Assembly: GCF_963169125.1 (NCBI RefSeq)
Contig: NC_084802.1
Span: 114,952,903-115,016,902 of the forward strand
DNA from: Humulus lupulus
Lineage: Eukaryota; Streptophyta; Magnoliopsida; Rosales; Cannabaceae
Direction: 5' to 3'
Length of the DNA: 64,000 nucleotides
In this document: piece by piece, positions 21,645-33,515 of the stretch
Layout: each line of letters opens with the position of its first letter
How positions within the stretch are numbered: position 1 is the stretch's first letter
Position numbers and translations under genes: made by a program
The notes under the pieces: model-generated
Databases searched by the model: none
Seen by the model: only the letters and a program-made list of their open reading frames with translations
Told to the model about the DNA's origin: nothing

Positions 21645-22948
21645 TTGTTCTTCGGGCCAAATATGCAATTATGTGATAATATTGATTATTTAATTAATTA
21701 CAAATTAGTTGTAATTATCAAAATTAATTATTGTGTAATTTTTGAAATTATTTAAATAATTAATTATAATTTTCGAAATTATAATAAAATTAATATTAAA
21801 TTTTTTAAATTAATATTTAATTAAAATTGGTTTTAATTAATTAGTAGAATTAATTAAATATCTTTATTTGAGTGGGAGATAATAATCTGACAAGTTCAAA
21901 TTGGATTTGAATTTAAGAGATTAATATTTATTCAAATAATTAATTATATGTGATAATTAATTAAAAAGATAATAGATTCAAATTTGAATTAATTATCAAG
22001 TTGTTGGATTTTATCTGATAAGGTAGTTTGAATAAATAATTAAATAATTGTGGAAAAAAATATTGGACCCTATTTTGTAGGGAGCTACACGCACCAAGGA
22101 GTCACAGGGACTCAATTGGGCTTGTATCGCAGTAAAATATCAAGATTGGATTTTTCACTTCTATTTATTTATTTAATTAATTAATGGATAAGTCAAAAGT
22201 TAGTTTTGATGTTTACATTATTAAAATAATTAAATAATGGTTGAGAAAATAAATCCCCCTATTTTATGGGGTACTGCATGACACACACAGTCCCTAGACT
22301 ATTTGTGGCGTGCAGCTATATAAATCATGGATTGGATTTTTTTTCACTTTTATTTATATAATTAATTAATTAATAAAAAATTGAAAAAGATAGTTTTGAT
22401 ATTTTCATTAATAAGATAATTAATTATTTAAAAGATAAATTGTAATTGGTTTCATATTTATTTTTTAAATTTAAATATTTTCTATATAAGTTAGAATTAT
22501 CAAAAAATAACAAGATACTCAATTATTCGCTCTAGAAGAAAAGAACGATACTTTCCATCTCTCCCTGAAAAAGTTCTTGAGCCAATCTCAGGTCTATCCT
22601 CTTGATCTCATGTGCTGAGTACATCAAGTTGAATCAGAAATATACCTTCCTTTATTCTCTAAGTGCCCACACACTTCTTGAGGTGTAGAGAACGCTGTGT
22701 AAGATCTTGGTGTGAGGACCTGGGAGTAACTTTGATAGGAAGATCGTTTATTTTGCGAAAAGATAGCAAGGACACTTGATAGGCATCAAGGGGTATGTTC
22801 TTTATTCTTTTCTTATTTATGATTAATGTATATATATTAATGGATCCGCATATTTAAAAGTTGTTTAAATATGTTACAAAATTTATGTTGTACACTAGGC
22901 CAACCGATCACACAATTCCGCTGCGTATTAGGAAACTTGTTCCTAACA
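21645..22948 (+). mobile_element. Copia-type solo LTR inserted in 5' LTR D
   Basis: The 1.3-kb AT-rich segment has TG at its start (TGTTCTTCGGGCC), CA at its end (CTTGTTCCTAACA) and a TATA box (CTATATAAG, 22482). Its pre-end string CCGCTGCGTATTAGG is of the CTTCCGCTGC-type found at copia LTR ends. On either side the chromovirus sequence resumes only after a gap: its LTR end and primer binding site are gone. No matching target duplication is seen (GAAAT versus ATGGT). An insertion followed by deletion is the simplest reading. Confidence 0.6.
22045..22435 (+). repeat. Two imperfect 190-bp direct repeats within the copia-type LTR
   Basis: CCCTATTTTGTAGGGAGCTACACGC (about 22069) and CCCTATTTTATGGGGTACTGCATGAC (about 22257) each lead into TTCACTTCTATTTATTT / TTCACTTTTATTTATAT, ATTAATTAAT and GTTAGTTTTGATGTTT-like strings, giving a duplication of roughly 190 bases. 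Confidence 0.65.
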
Positions 22949-23302
22949 ATGGTAATTATTTTATGTGGTTATGTGCTTAACTGCTTAAATAGAATGTAAA
23001 TAATTTACCTGCATATTGTATTAGGGAGCATGAGATTCTGATAGAGCCTGGCTCTTGATTATTAATATGATTACCTGCTCAATGAATATATAAATGTGTT
23101 ATTTGCATGCTGAAGTTGGAGGCATAGTATGTATGTTGGAAGAGCAGGGGTTATGAGTTGATGTATGAATTCTATGGGCATGTTTTAGCACTGATGTGGT
23201 TTGTGAATGTAGTGTGGTATGATTGTTCCCGTGGGGAAGGCTTTTTATATGCTCACCATGTTTAATGGGTCAAGTTATTGACTACAGATTCAATCAGCAG
23301 GT
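22949..23302 (+). other. Chromovirus D leader before gag
   Basis: No gene. It resembles the leader of copy G at 63825-64000 (GGTAA-TATT, then TGTGCTTAACTGCTTAAATAGAA / TGTGCAATTGTTTAAATGAAA, TTACCTGC). This shows the internal region continues directly here. The primer binding site is absent. Confidence 0.6.
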
Positions 23303-24407
23303 ATGTATCCAACGCAGTTAATGAGACCTAGTGGTGGTTATATCGAGGCTGCGAATTACAACCATGGTTTGAGCTCTTCACCTGCCCCTCAGAATTTCCA
23401 GCAGGTGTTTAAAGATGTGCAATTAATATTGCAGAGGCAAGACGAAGAGATTAGGCGTTTGAAACAACAGCAGAATCTGTCAGGGCACACCTTTTCCTCT
23501 GCTATGTTAGGAGTGGCACCAGTATTGGCTTGGCTCAGCCTAGGGTTGATTACAGATGGGAATTTTTTGTGGAAGATTCCAAGAATATTTCCCTCCAGTC
23601 TTTGAGGGAGGCCTAGATCCATTCAGAGTTGAGCAATGGATGGGCATGATCAGTTCCATTCTCGACAGTATGGGGGTGGTAGGTGACGATAGGTTAATCT
23701 GTGGTACATATGTATTGCGGGATGATGCCCAGACATGGTGGGATGTAGTATCCCAGACACGAGATACATCTGTGATGGACTGGAAAGAATTTAGGCAATT
23801 GTTTAATGAAAGATATTACTATGATGCAGTCAAGACTGCTAAGAAGAATGAGTTTCTGAACCTAGTTCAGGGAAATACAACAGTAACCGAGTATGTTAAC
23901 AGATTCCATGGGTTGTCCAAGTTCGCTTTTGATATGGTACCCACGGATGTAGCTCAGAAGGAAAGGTTTATCAAAGGATTGAATCCTAGAGTTGCTCAGG
24001 GCGTTAGAGTTGCCCCAGTGCATGAAATCTCTACCTACGCTCAGGTGGTAGGAAAGGCTCTTGCTGTTGAGAGCACAGGAAATCAGATTGAGAAGGAGAG
24101 TGTCAGAGAGCGCGAAGCTCAGACAGTGACACCTCCGTTTATTGGATCGAGCAAGAACAAGAATTGGAGACTTTACCCAAAATGCTCTCGGTGCAAGAGG
24201 CATAATTTGAAGGAATGCCGAGCAAAGGTATGTTTTTTATGTGGGATAGCTGGGCACCTCAAGAAGGATTGCCCAGGACAAAAGATGGATGAGCCAAAGG
24301 GGGTGGATAGCTCAACTCCAGCTCGAGTGTTCACTTTGAAGCAGTCAGAGTCGGAGGTTGAGACTGAGATTGAGGCTAGTTCCTTAGGTGTGGCAGGTCA
24401 GCTTTGA
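23303..24407 (+). pseudogene. Chromovirus D gag
   Basis: The first frame (23303-23605) holds a Gln- and Glu-rich coil (FQQVFKDVQLILQRQDEEIRRLKQQQ). A one-base frameshift at about 23550 moves to a frame open until 24407 (stop TGA). That frame has the capsid block PPVFEGGLDPFRVEQWMGM, AQTWWDVVSQ, FRQLFNERYYYDAVKTAKKNEF and GNTTVTEYVNRFHGLSKFA. It ends with the nucleocapsid knuckle CFLCGIAGHLKKDC, a perfect CX2CX4HX4C. A preceding CSRCKRHNLKEC is a weaker, incomplete knuckle. This is a typical Tekay/Del gag. It would package element RNA in particles. Apart from the frameshift it is the best preserved gene of the element. Confidence 0.92.
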
Positions 24408-24742
24408 TTTTTGTATTGTGCTAACTAGTTCAAGTGCCATGTTGTTCTTTGCTTGTTGCATCTAGAGAAACATAGACTTGATATGCATATTACATGGTTA
24501 TGTTGTGATGAGAATGTGATATTCTATTGGTGATTTTAAGAGACAAGTTAGATTATTGTAGAAAGGACTCATCAGTTGATTTGATAGGGTTAGTTATGAC
24601 TGAGTTCGATATGATCCTGGAAATGGATTGGTTAACCAAGTGTGGGGCAATGTTAGATTGCAAGGAAAGGATAGTTACTCTTGGGTTTGAGATTGGGAAA
24701 CCCTTGTATGTGTTGGCACTATGCATGGATTTTGTATGCTGA
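24408..24742 (+). pseudogene. Chromovirus D protease relic
   Basis: TSSSAMLFFACCI (about 24430) stands where the active-site D-S/T-G-A loop should be, with the Asp not evident. LIGLVMTEFDMILEMDWLTKCGAMLDCKERIVTL follows as two short, clear blocks of the protease C-terminal region (EFD-ILGMDWL pattern). Breaks separate the two parts. Confidence 0.75.
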
Positions 24743-24949
24743 CGACATCTGTATTTAGAGCTAGAGATCTATTGCAGGAGGATGCATAGAACTCCTAGCT
24801 AGTGTGGTGGATACCACTTAAGTTGTGCCAGTGGGATCAGGACAGACTGGATTAGTCTTTGAATTTCTAGATGTATCTCTAGGGGGTTTTCCAAGATTAC
24901 ATTTACACAAAGAGATAGAATGGTAATTGGATTGGTGTCAGGGATGGAA

Positions 24950-25680
24950 CAAGGTCTAGGGCACTATATTGAATGGCTTCAGCAGAACTGTAAGAACTAA
25001 AGGCTCAGTTTTTGAGTAATATGGTATTCTCCAAGGTGGATTTTTGATCTGGTTATTACCAGCTGAAGATCAGGGTGAAGGATATGCAATGGATTGCTTT
25101 TTATATCGGGTATGGGCACTAGGAGTGCCAAGTTATGTTGGGAGGATTTTATTGGAGTGTTGAGTTGTTTTGATGGATTAGATGGATAGAGTATTCAAAG
25201 ATTATCTAAATTGGATTTGTGATCATCTTGATCGACATTATTGTGGTATACTCTCAGTTGGATACTTGCCAAGGTCAAGGAACGCCTCAGAGGGTAGGAG
25301 TTTCCTTGGATGGGCAGGGTAACACATATGCTTTGTGGAAATGTTCTGAGTCTTCTTACAGATCAGAACCAGTTTGAAGGGTATTATGATACCTTATTGT
25401 CAGGAAAAATTGATTTCCCAAGCAACATGTTAGTTGAAGGGTGTGACCAGAACATGAGCAGAGTTACTGGTGGGCTAGGTGGCCCAAATTATGTTTGAGT
25501 TATTCTTGTAGAGAGGATTAAAGGAAAACAGTTAATGAACAAATAGATGGAAATTTTTTAGGGGAATGTCTTAGCTGGATTAGCTAAGGATTATGCAATG
25601 TCAGGTATGAATTTATTGTGGTATAGGGATCGGACTTGGGATTCGATGGACACTGGGATTAAATAAGGGATTCTAGATGA
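24950..25680 (+). pseudogene. Chromovirus D RT and RNase H, heavily decayed
   Basis: Short matches remain: MVFSKVDF then a stop, SGYYQLKIRVKDMQW, RVFKDYLNW and DQNQFEGYYDTLLS. They keep the order of chromovirus RT, but the active-site DD is not recognisable and stops are frequent. Much of RT is deleted or mutated beyond recognition, which would make the element dependent on others even before the later insertions. Confidence 0.65.
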
Positions 25681-26847
25681 ATCTTATACTACCCTCTTAT
25701 TCTCTTCATCCAGACATCATGAAAGATGTATTAGGATCTGAAAGCTTTATATTGGTGTCCTGAGATGGAGAGGGGACGTAGTAGTTATGTGGTAAAGTTC
25801 TAAAACCTGTTAGCAGGTCAAGACAGAGTATCAGAAACCACCAAGGCCATTACATCCTTTGTGTATTCCATAGTGGAAGTAAAGAAACATCGTGGAAGGT
25901 TTCGCGATGGAGCTCTCGAAGATAGTGGGTCAACATGATTTGGTTCGGGTCATTATGGACCAGTATACAAAATCAGCTCACTTATATCAGTATGGACAAG
26001 TAACACAGTTGATCAGCATGCAGATCTCTAAGTGAGAGACATAGAACACCTTCATGGAATTCGAGGTCTATCTTATTAGATGAGGTCTCTATTATTACTT
26101 CCAAGTCTTGGGGAAGGTTGCAAGAGGCGATGAGTATACAGTTTTAGTTTAGTACCGTTTATTATCCTCAGACTGATGGTAAACCAAAAAGAGAGTTGTC
26201 CAGTTATTAGAGAGGCACCTTATGGGATGTTGTTTGGTAGAGAATGTATATCGCCCATTCATTGGAATGAGATGGGTGAGATGTTATATTTGGACTCTGA
26301 GGTAGTTCAGAGAATCATTGAGGCTATTGAAAAGGTTAGAGCTTAGATGCTCGCTTCTCAGAGTAAATGGAAAAGTTATGTTAGTCTGAAATGCTGGAAC
26401 ATGGAGATCCAAGTGGAAAACTATATCCTCCTTAGAGTATCACCATGGAAACGGGTGAGGAAATAAGGGAAGGTTGAACCCTAGATTAGTAGGACTATTG
26501 GAAATCCTCGATAGGATTAGTCAGCTTGCATTTTGATTGGTCTTTGTTTTGGCACAGTCGGCCGTATGCAGTGTATTTCATGTTTCCATGTTGGTGAAAC
26601 ATGTGTCAGATGAGACTCATGTGTTGAGTTATGAGAATCTGGAACTGGATGTAGAGTTATCCTATGAGGAATAGGTAGTTCAGATTTTAACAGAAAGAAC
26701 AAGGTTTTGAGGAACAAAGTTGTACCTTGTGTTAAGGTATTACGCAGAAACAGTTAGGCCACAGGAGCGACATGGAAACTGGAATCAGATATGCAGGATT
26801 GATATTCCGGGCTACTCAGATAAAATTTCGAGGACAATATTTTTGTA
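25681..26847 (+). pseudogene. Chromovirus D integrase and C-terminal tail relic
   Basis: Pieces such as KALYWCPEME (zinc region), EAPYGMLFGRECISPIHWNEMGEM (the [12 protein letters not shown] block after the core) and KVRAXMLASQSKWKSY are present. So are KNKVLRNKVVPCVKVL (tail before the chromodomain position) and EDNIFVRRG at the very end. The catalytic DDE residues cannot be traced with confidence. The order and wording match copy F (48341-49930), which is far better preserved. Confidence 0.7.
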
Positions 26848-26860
26848 AGGAGGGGATAGT
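26846..26860 (+). other. Polypurine tract of chromovirus D
   Basis: GTAAGGAGGGGATAGT directly precedes the 3' LTR start TGTAAAAACC. The same tract, GGAGGGGATAGT, precedes the LTR of copy F on the minus strand. Confidence 0.85.
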
Positions 26861-28674
26861 TGTAAAAACCTAAATTTCCTAATAAGGCTTAGGGCCTTGA
26901 TTAGGGGACCCTTATGGCAAATTTTGGAATTATGTGATTATATGATATTTATGTGTATCATTGTGTGATTATGTGACTTGATATGCATGTTTAGGTGTAT
27001 TAACTATGCATGTGGGCCCATTTCTGTTTAATTCGGTAATTTTCATAATATGGTCGTTTTGGGTATATTTGGCATATATGTGGTATGTGTGTGGTACTTC
27101 ATTATTATTTGGTTATGCTTGGGTTACTCAGCACGAGACGATCCTAGGAGGCAAGCCAGTGGGAAAGTCACAACGGGATCCATACTTGACTCAGAGTGAG
27201 TCAAGGGGTATTTAGCACATTACTAGGATATTGGGTAATGGGAATAAATATTTGATGATAAATAGGGAGTTAGTGAGATCAGGGGAAATTCTGGGAATTT
27301 TGACTATTTTAATCCGGGGGGCGTTTTTGGGACCCCGAGCATTAAGATTTGCTTGAGGTTACTTAAGATTGAAGTAACCTGTCAAAATTATAAAAGAACG
27401 TTCTCTCTCTTCCTCTCCTTCCTTTTTCGACACCCAATCACATTTTCAAAGGAAACTTGAGTTTAGGACTCATATTCAAGCAAGGATCGAGGCATAGCGA
27501 TTCTAGGGAAGATTATAAGCTTATTAGGTGGAGGATTTAGTTGGGAAACGACTCAATCAAAGATCTTCCAAGTTTTAAGTTCTATGTTTTTAAAGTTTTT
27601 AAGCTTTGATTGGATTTTATGTTTTGATGAGTTTTTGGATGGATTAAGGCTTCAGTTTTCATGGTTTTGGGAGATTAGGATGTTTGGGAAGTTTAATTTT
27701 GGCTGATGGAAATGGCTGATTTTGTGGTCAAGTTGCGACCTTGTTCTAGCAAGTCGTGACTTCGATGAAGTCAGGAACCAGGAGGGCTTTGCCTGGGGGG
27801 CGCGCCATGACCCAAGAGGGGCCAAGTCGCGGCCCGCACCCTAAAACCCAGGCAAATGCTCTCTGACTTGTTGCTAGTCGCGACCCTCAGGGCTAAGTCG
27901 CGACTGGCTTGTGCATTTTTGCCCAGATTTTGTTTTTAACTGTGGGAACTTAATTGTAAGGGCCTAGGATCAATCCTACAACCCAGTTGAGTAGGATTCA
28001 ATGTCCTGGAGGCGAGGTTTGGGTCTAGAAGTATTTATTTACTCATTTTTTTATGAGGTTTTATATTATGGTTGTGACTAGGTTATCGCTAGGGGCTTGG
28101 AAACAGGATCTTGCTTAAGGGTTGTTTATTGGTAACCTGTGCTTGGACCAAAAGTAAGGAAACTGCACCCAGTATGTGATGCATGTGATGCATGCAATAT
28201 ATGTGATTATGACATGGCATGAAGGTGAAATATTGAACTTCCTAGAGCTTGAGTCTCTGTAATTGTGCATGATTGTAATTATGCTTTTGAATATTGATTA
28301 AGCATGCTAAATGCCTTAAATTTGAATATTTGACATATGATACTTGTCTGTTTGCATTACCTCATTGAGGAAGCACTAACTTATTAGTCAGGGAACGACA
28401 ATGGTGTATGCATTGATTGTGAAGTTGTGACTTATTAGTAAAGATCGACAGTAGTAGTGAGCCCTAGTCGTATGGTATTGGCTTATGATTCAAGAATGGT
28501 ATTAGCGTGTTTAACGCAAGTCCAAATGATTAGATCTAATCAACATAAGCATTAAATGCTTAACCGACCCCAAAGTCAAAGAAAACTATAGCGCTTGTCT
28601 AGTCTAAAGGCTAGTTACGTAGAGCCGGGGCCAAAAGGCTCAGGTGACTGAAACGTTCCATGGCTTAGGGATTA

Positions 28675-28910
28675 GATCTCCAGAGATAGATTTATCAGTC
28701 ATCTATACAAAGATAGGCTTATCCGTCATCTATACAGAGATAGACCTATCAGTCATCTACACAGAGATAGACTTATTAGTCATCTATACAGATATAGACT
28801 TATCAGTCATCTACATAGAGATAGACTTATCAGTCGTCTATTTAGAGAGTGACTTATTATTCAACTATTCAGAGAGAGACTTATTAGTCGTCTACCTCAG
28901 AGAGACTTAT
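28675..28910 (+). repeat. 27-bp tandem repeat in 3' LTR D
   Basis: The same unit as in the 5' LTR (AGACTTATCAGTCATCTATACAGAGAT-like), about eight copies; the array is cut by the nested gypsy element and its last copies reappear at 33516-33560. A frame of 107 codons at 28644-28967 repeats the nonamer DLSVIYTEI but is only the translation of this array. Confidence 0.9.
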
Positions 28911-30955
28911 TGTAATAACCAAGGTTATTATTTTCTTATAAGCTCCTTAAATATGATCTTATGTTAGATTTAGTTATGACTTGAGTTGTGGAATATAGAT
29001 TGCTTTAAGCTTAAATTATTTAAGTTATGATTTTATGACTTAGAAATAATAATATTTTGGGTAATTGTAATTATTTTAGCATATGATTAAATTAGTGCAT
29101 AGTTTTATTAAATGCACACGTTATTTGATGTATTAAGAAGTGAAGATGTGGCAATAAACTATGTCCAAGTAATAGAATTAAAATGAAAACCAAAATAGCT
29201 TAGTCTTAGGCTTGGCTCCAAAATAGGAAGGATTTGACTTTTTAAAAATTTTAAAGATAGGGAAGATTAGATCTATTTGAATTAAGTGACTTTGTGTCAA
29301 GAAAAGCTAGATAAGTAAATGAAGTTTTCGTAACCTTAGGGTGGTGTAACTTTGGACCTATTTATATTACGATTTCAGAAAAATAGTATTTCCGAAATGT
29401 TGTAGATAATTTAATTAGATATCCAACGGTATAAAAATGGCCTAAATCAGACTTCTACAGCTCCAGTTACGTTAATTTTACTACAGAAAGGTCCAGAGTT
29501 ACGAAATATGGGATAGCAGTTTGGACTTTGACTAAAGTTTGAACCAAATGGAGACTATGTGGCATACTTGGAGATGATGTTGCAACAAGAATGGAGTAAG
29601 ACTAGGCTGGCCAAAACCATATAGTGGAGGGAAGGTTTTATTTTTAAAATTTAAGTTGAATAGTGTGGAGAAAATCAAGGAAGGGAGTTGGGGTTTGAAG
29701 CCTATAAATAGAGACTACCCTTCACCATTTTTCTCACACTCAAAAACTCTTAAAAGTCTCTCATATAAAAATCCATAGTCCCAAAAGCTCTCTCCATTTT
29801 TCCATAAACACTCTACATAGCTATAGCCGAAACACTAGTCCTTTTAGTGCTCGGGGTCTTTTTCTTCTATTTTCTTTATTTTTCCTTAAACACTATTGCC
29901 TTTCTAAACCCTATTATAGCCAAAATATTGAACCCCATCAAGCCATTATATACCAAAAATCTACCGAAGTATCCAAACTCTTGGTGTTGTTGTTGGAGAT
30001 AGACATTAGAGAGAAGACTCGTGATTTCATCAGTTTGGTTCTAGGTTGAAGGTATGACTTATGAGGTTTAGAAAATTCTTGATTGTATAGCTTTATTATA
30101 AGTCTCTAATATAAATACCTTATGTTTTATTTAATGTTGATTGGATGTTTTTTTTATAGCAAGCAAGCAATCTCTTCTCTTTCTTTTTCTCTCCACACTC
30201 AAGGTAAGGAAAATAGGTTAGATTGTATGTGTTATGATATGTTTATATGATATGATATGTTATAGGCTATGTTATATATGTATATGAATATTTTATATGT
30301 TATAGTCACTTGGGTATTATAGTTGCTTAGATAGCATATCAGATCCCAAGATTTTTTATCATTATCGTAGATTAGAGTTATGATTTACCCTACCTCGATT
30401 AGTAGACAGAGGACCTAGAGGGGTTATCATATACTATTTTGTGATCTAACCTACCTCGATTAGTAGACTGAGGATCTAGATGGTTTTATCACATACTACG
30501 GTAATGAGTTAATGGCCATTAATATTGTAGTCCTATGTTTATATGATATGTGTTTTTACATCATATGTTTTATGATATATGTTTTTAGTCTTATGTTTTA
30601 TGTTATGTTTTAGTACATGTTCCTTGTTGGGCATTAGGCTCATTCCTTTTATGTTAGATGGTCCAAGAAAATAAGCTTGGAAGGTGGAACAGATTCATGG
30701 TAATTGGGGATGGACTGAATGGATGGACTGCTGGAAGATCGAGGATGATGTTTATATTTTTTTGAGTCTTTTAAATTTATGTATCTATTTTCTGCATTTA
30801 GTCTTTCAATAATTAATTAAAAGTTTATATTTTCTTTATGTATTTATGTATTAAACAATGGGATCTCGTATTTTGGATTTTTAATAAAGTTCTATTATTT
30901 TATGCATGTCTTCCAAAATAATAGCTATGTCTTAGTAGGTTTTAATGGTCCGAGG
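28911..30955 (+). repeat. 5' LTR of the nested gypsy element
   Basis: A classic promoter is present: CCTATAAATAGAGACTACCC (TATA at 29703) followed by a pyrimidine-rich leader with CTCTCTCC and TTCTTC runs. Two copies of TACCTCGATTAGTAGAC ... GGATCTAGA repeat 85 bases apart (30390 and 30450). The LTR aligns with the 3' copy up to AATGGTCCGAGG and then diverges, so its last 30 or so bases and the primer binding site are lost. Confidence 0.8.
29698..29712 (+). promoter_or_regulatory. TATA box of the nested gypsy LTR
   Basis: AGCCTATAAATAGAG is a consensus plant TATA box about 790 bases into the LTR. Confidence 0.7.
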
Positions 30956-31560
30956 TAGTTTCGAGGTTCATGATAATGATGATTATGAGGAAATAAATGA
31001 TGATATGTTAGATGAAGAGTCAGATGTAGAGGATCATGATATTTAGAGATTTACCCAAGTTATTATTAGTATAATTTATTTATTTATTTTGAATTTATGA
31101 TTGTAATAAGTGAAAATATTTTTTCAAATGAATAAAGTTGTTATTTTTGAATGACATGTATGAGTTTGATTTTTTTTTAACAATCATAATAAATTTAGAA
31201 TAAATTCTATAACTAATGACTAAGTTTAGTGAGGGTGGATACAAATCAATGGACCGGGTTCTGTATTGAGAGTTTAGGGGGCCATAGTAGTGGGAACGAT
31301 TTTACTGATCCCAACCCTCCCTCAATATGATTAACTTTGGAACAACGACGAGTTTCGAGCCTGAGAATTAAGTCATATAGGGTGGTTAGAAACAAACTTA
31401 GAAAATAATAAAGATGGCTTAATATTCTAAGTATAGAAACACACCCTAATTTATAAAGAAGGCTTACATAATTTTCATTAGAAATCATAACTGATAGGTC
31501 TGGGTTATGTTTCCTTAGACTAAGTTTTTCCATAGAACCTATTAGGGTAAGTTCTAATGT
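30956..31560 (+). other. Unassigned segment between 5' LTR and gag remnant
   Basis: The first 75 bases encode an uninterrupted acidic stretch (DNDDYEEINDD then ESDVEDHDI and a stop at about 31045), followed by AT-rich sequence with an AATAAAG signal near 31130. This looks like the C-terminus and 3' UTR of some other gene, perhaps a transposon protein. The rest (31200-31560) is leader-like with nothing recognised. A 95-codon minus frame at 31246-31533 has no family resemblance. Confidence 0.35.
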
Positions 31561-31584
31561 GTTTTCTCAACTGTTAGAATTTTG

Positions 31585-32815
31585 CTGAAGATGTCGCTAT
31601 GAAGGTCTGCACGCACAAACTGCAATGCCTCCAGCACCGCCAGCGAGACTAACAAAGCCCCTCCAGTCCGAAGAAGGGGAACGCGGGCTACTACTGCCAA
31701 TAGAAATGCACCACCATTAGTTGATAACACAACTGAGATTATTCGGTTACGACAATAAGTAGAAGAACTATTGCAACAACAATGAAAACCTCAGCTGCAA
31801 CCTTAGCCAGCAACTCAAGCACCCCAGCCAGAGCAAAACGGAGGATATCCAAATGGCGGCTAACCGAATGGAGGATATCCGTACGAGGGATGGGCAATGG
31901 AAAATTTCACACCTTATCCAGCTCAGTACAAGGAACTAATCTATGGGCTTTTTCAAAAGAATCACACTCGTATATCTCGTGAGGAATGATAGAGAAACTA
32001 GACAAACGTAGTGAAATATTTAGAACTAGGTTTGTTACATTTTTGAGTTCGGACGAAGTTTTTCTATCATCACAAATAGTACGAGGAGTACTGATCAAAT
32101 TCGAGGACATGGAGCTAGAAGGAGACATGATAGAGATAAAGATCAAGGATTTTGACGTGATACTGGGCATGGGCTGACTAGCAAGGCATGGTTCAACCAT
32201 CAACTGTAGACGCAAGCAAGTGGCGTTCGAAACTCCTGATGGTTAGAAACTATGTTTTATGGGAAAGGTTTCAGGACTACGGACACCGCTTACTTATCTC
32301 TCAAAGCTCGGAGTGATAGAGAAAGGATGTCACGCGTTATTAGCAAGCGTCACGGATGTAGCACAAGAAACACCATTAAGGGTTGGACACTTCCACATTA
32401 TAAAGGAATTTCCAGAGATATTTCCTGATGACTTACCAGGGTTACCGCCTACTCAGGAAATTGACTTCACAATCAAACTAGTACTGGGAATCAAGCCTAT
32501 TTCAAAGGCACCATACCAGATGGAACCTACCAAACTCAAGGAGTTGAAAACACGGTCACAAGAGCTCTTAGACTTGGGATTCATCAGACCGAGCCATTAG
32601 CCATGGGGGGCACGGGTTCTATTTGTGAAAAAGAAGGATGGAATAATGCGGATGTGTATCGATTAGCGCGAGCTGAACAAGGTGACAATTAAGAACAAGT
32701 ACCCACTACACCGATTGATGACTTATTTGATGAAGTCCAAGGAGCGATGGTATTTTCAAAGATATGGACATTACGAGTTCCCAGTTATGTCACTTGCGTA
32801 TTTTTAAAGATAATT
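31585..32815 (+). pseudogene. Nested gypsy element: gag N-terminus, protease and RT start
   Basis: RRSARTNCNASS and APPVRRRGTRATTANRNAPP with VEELLQQQ (31590-31780) are a chromovirus gag N-terminus. The bulk of gag is deleted. The protease C-terminus reads IKDFDVILGMGWLARHGSTINC (32135-32205), and RT reads EFPEIFPDDLPGLPPTQEID, PISKAPYQMEPTKLKELK, LLDLGFIRPSH, VLFVKKKDGIMRMCID and ELNKVTIKNKYPLH. The frame then jumps to HYEFPVMSL (about 32770) and ends, so the RT active site and everything after it is deleted. Stops and frameshifts occur at about 32175, 32245 and 32598. Confidence 0.8.
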
Positions 32816-32834
32816 TAATTATGAATATGTTATA

Positions 32835-33515
32835 TGTTATAGTCACTTGGGTATTATAGTTGCTTAGATAGCAAATCAAATCCCAAGATTTTTTATCATT
32901 ATCGTAGATTAGTGTTATGATTTACCCTACCTCGATTAGTAGACAGATGACCTAGGTGGGTTATCATATACTATTTTGTGATCTAACCTACCTCGATTAG
33001 TAGACTGAGGATCTAGATGGTTTTATCACATACTACAGTAATGAGTTAATGGCCATTAATATTGTAGTCCTATGTTTATATGATATACGTTTTTACGTCA
33101 TATGTTTTATGATATATGTTTTTAGTCTTATGTTTTATGTTATGTTTTAGTAGATTTTTCTTGCTGGGCATTAGGCTCATTCCTTTTATTTTAGATGGTG
33201 CAGGAAAATAAGCTTGGAAGGTGAGAAGGATTCATGGCAGCTTTGGCATGTGTATTAGGATGGACTGCTGGAAGATCGAGGATGAAGTTTATATTTTTGA
33301 GTCTTTTCAATTTATGTATCTATTTTCTACATTTAGTCTTTGAACAATTAATTAAAGGTTTATATTTTCTTTATGTATTTTTGTATTGAACAATGGGATC
33401 TCGTATTTTGGATTTTTAATAAAGTTCTATTATTTTATGCATGCCTTCCAAAATAGTAGCTATGTCTTAGTAGTTTTTAATGGTCCGAGGTCGTAGAATT
33501 AGTTGGGGCATTACA
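32835..33515 (+). repeat. 3' LTR fragment of the nested gypsy element
   Basis: It starts within the LTR at TGTTATAGTCACTTGGG and closely matches 30295-30955 of the 5' LTR, then adds the true end GTAGAATTAGTTGGGGCATTACA. The U3 part with the TATA box is missing. Confidence 0.85.

Larger units (their letters stand above)
28911..33515 (+). mobile_element. Internally deleted Ty3/gypsy element nested in 3' LTR D
   Basis: It begins TGTAATAACC, ends GGGGCATTACA and is flanked by the perfect duplication CTTAT (28906-28910 and 33516-33520). It has a 5' LTR of about 2.05 kb, a short internal part with gag, protease and RT pieces, and the last 680 bases of a 3' LTR. The shared LTR parts (about 30295-30955 and 32835-33500) differ at only a few positions, so it is the youngest insertion in this nest. 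Confidence 0.85.

Noticed and set aside
28644..28967. 107-codon frame with a repeating DLSVIYTEI peptide
   Set aside because: It is the translation of the 27-bp tandem repeat of LTR D; the unit length is a multiple of three, which keeps a frame open by chance. The 5' LTR copy of the array is not open.
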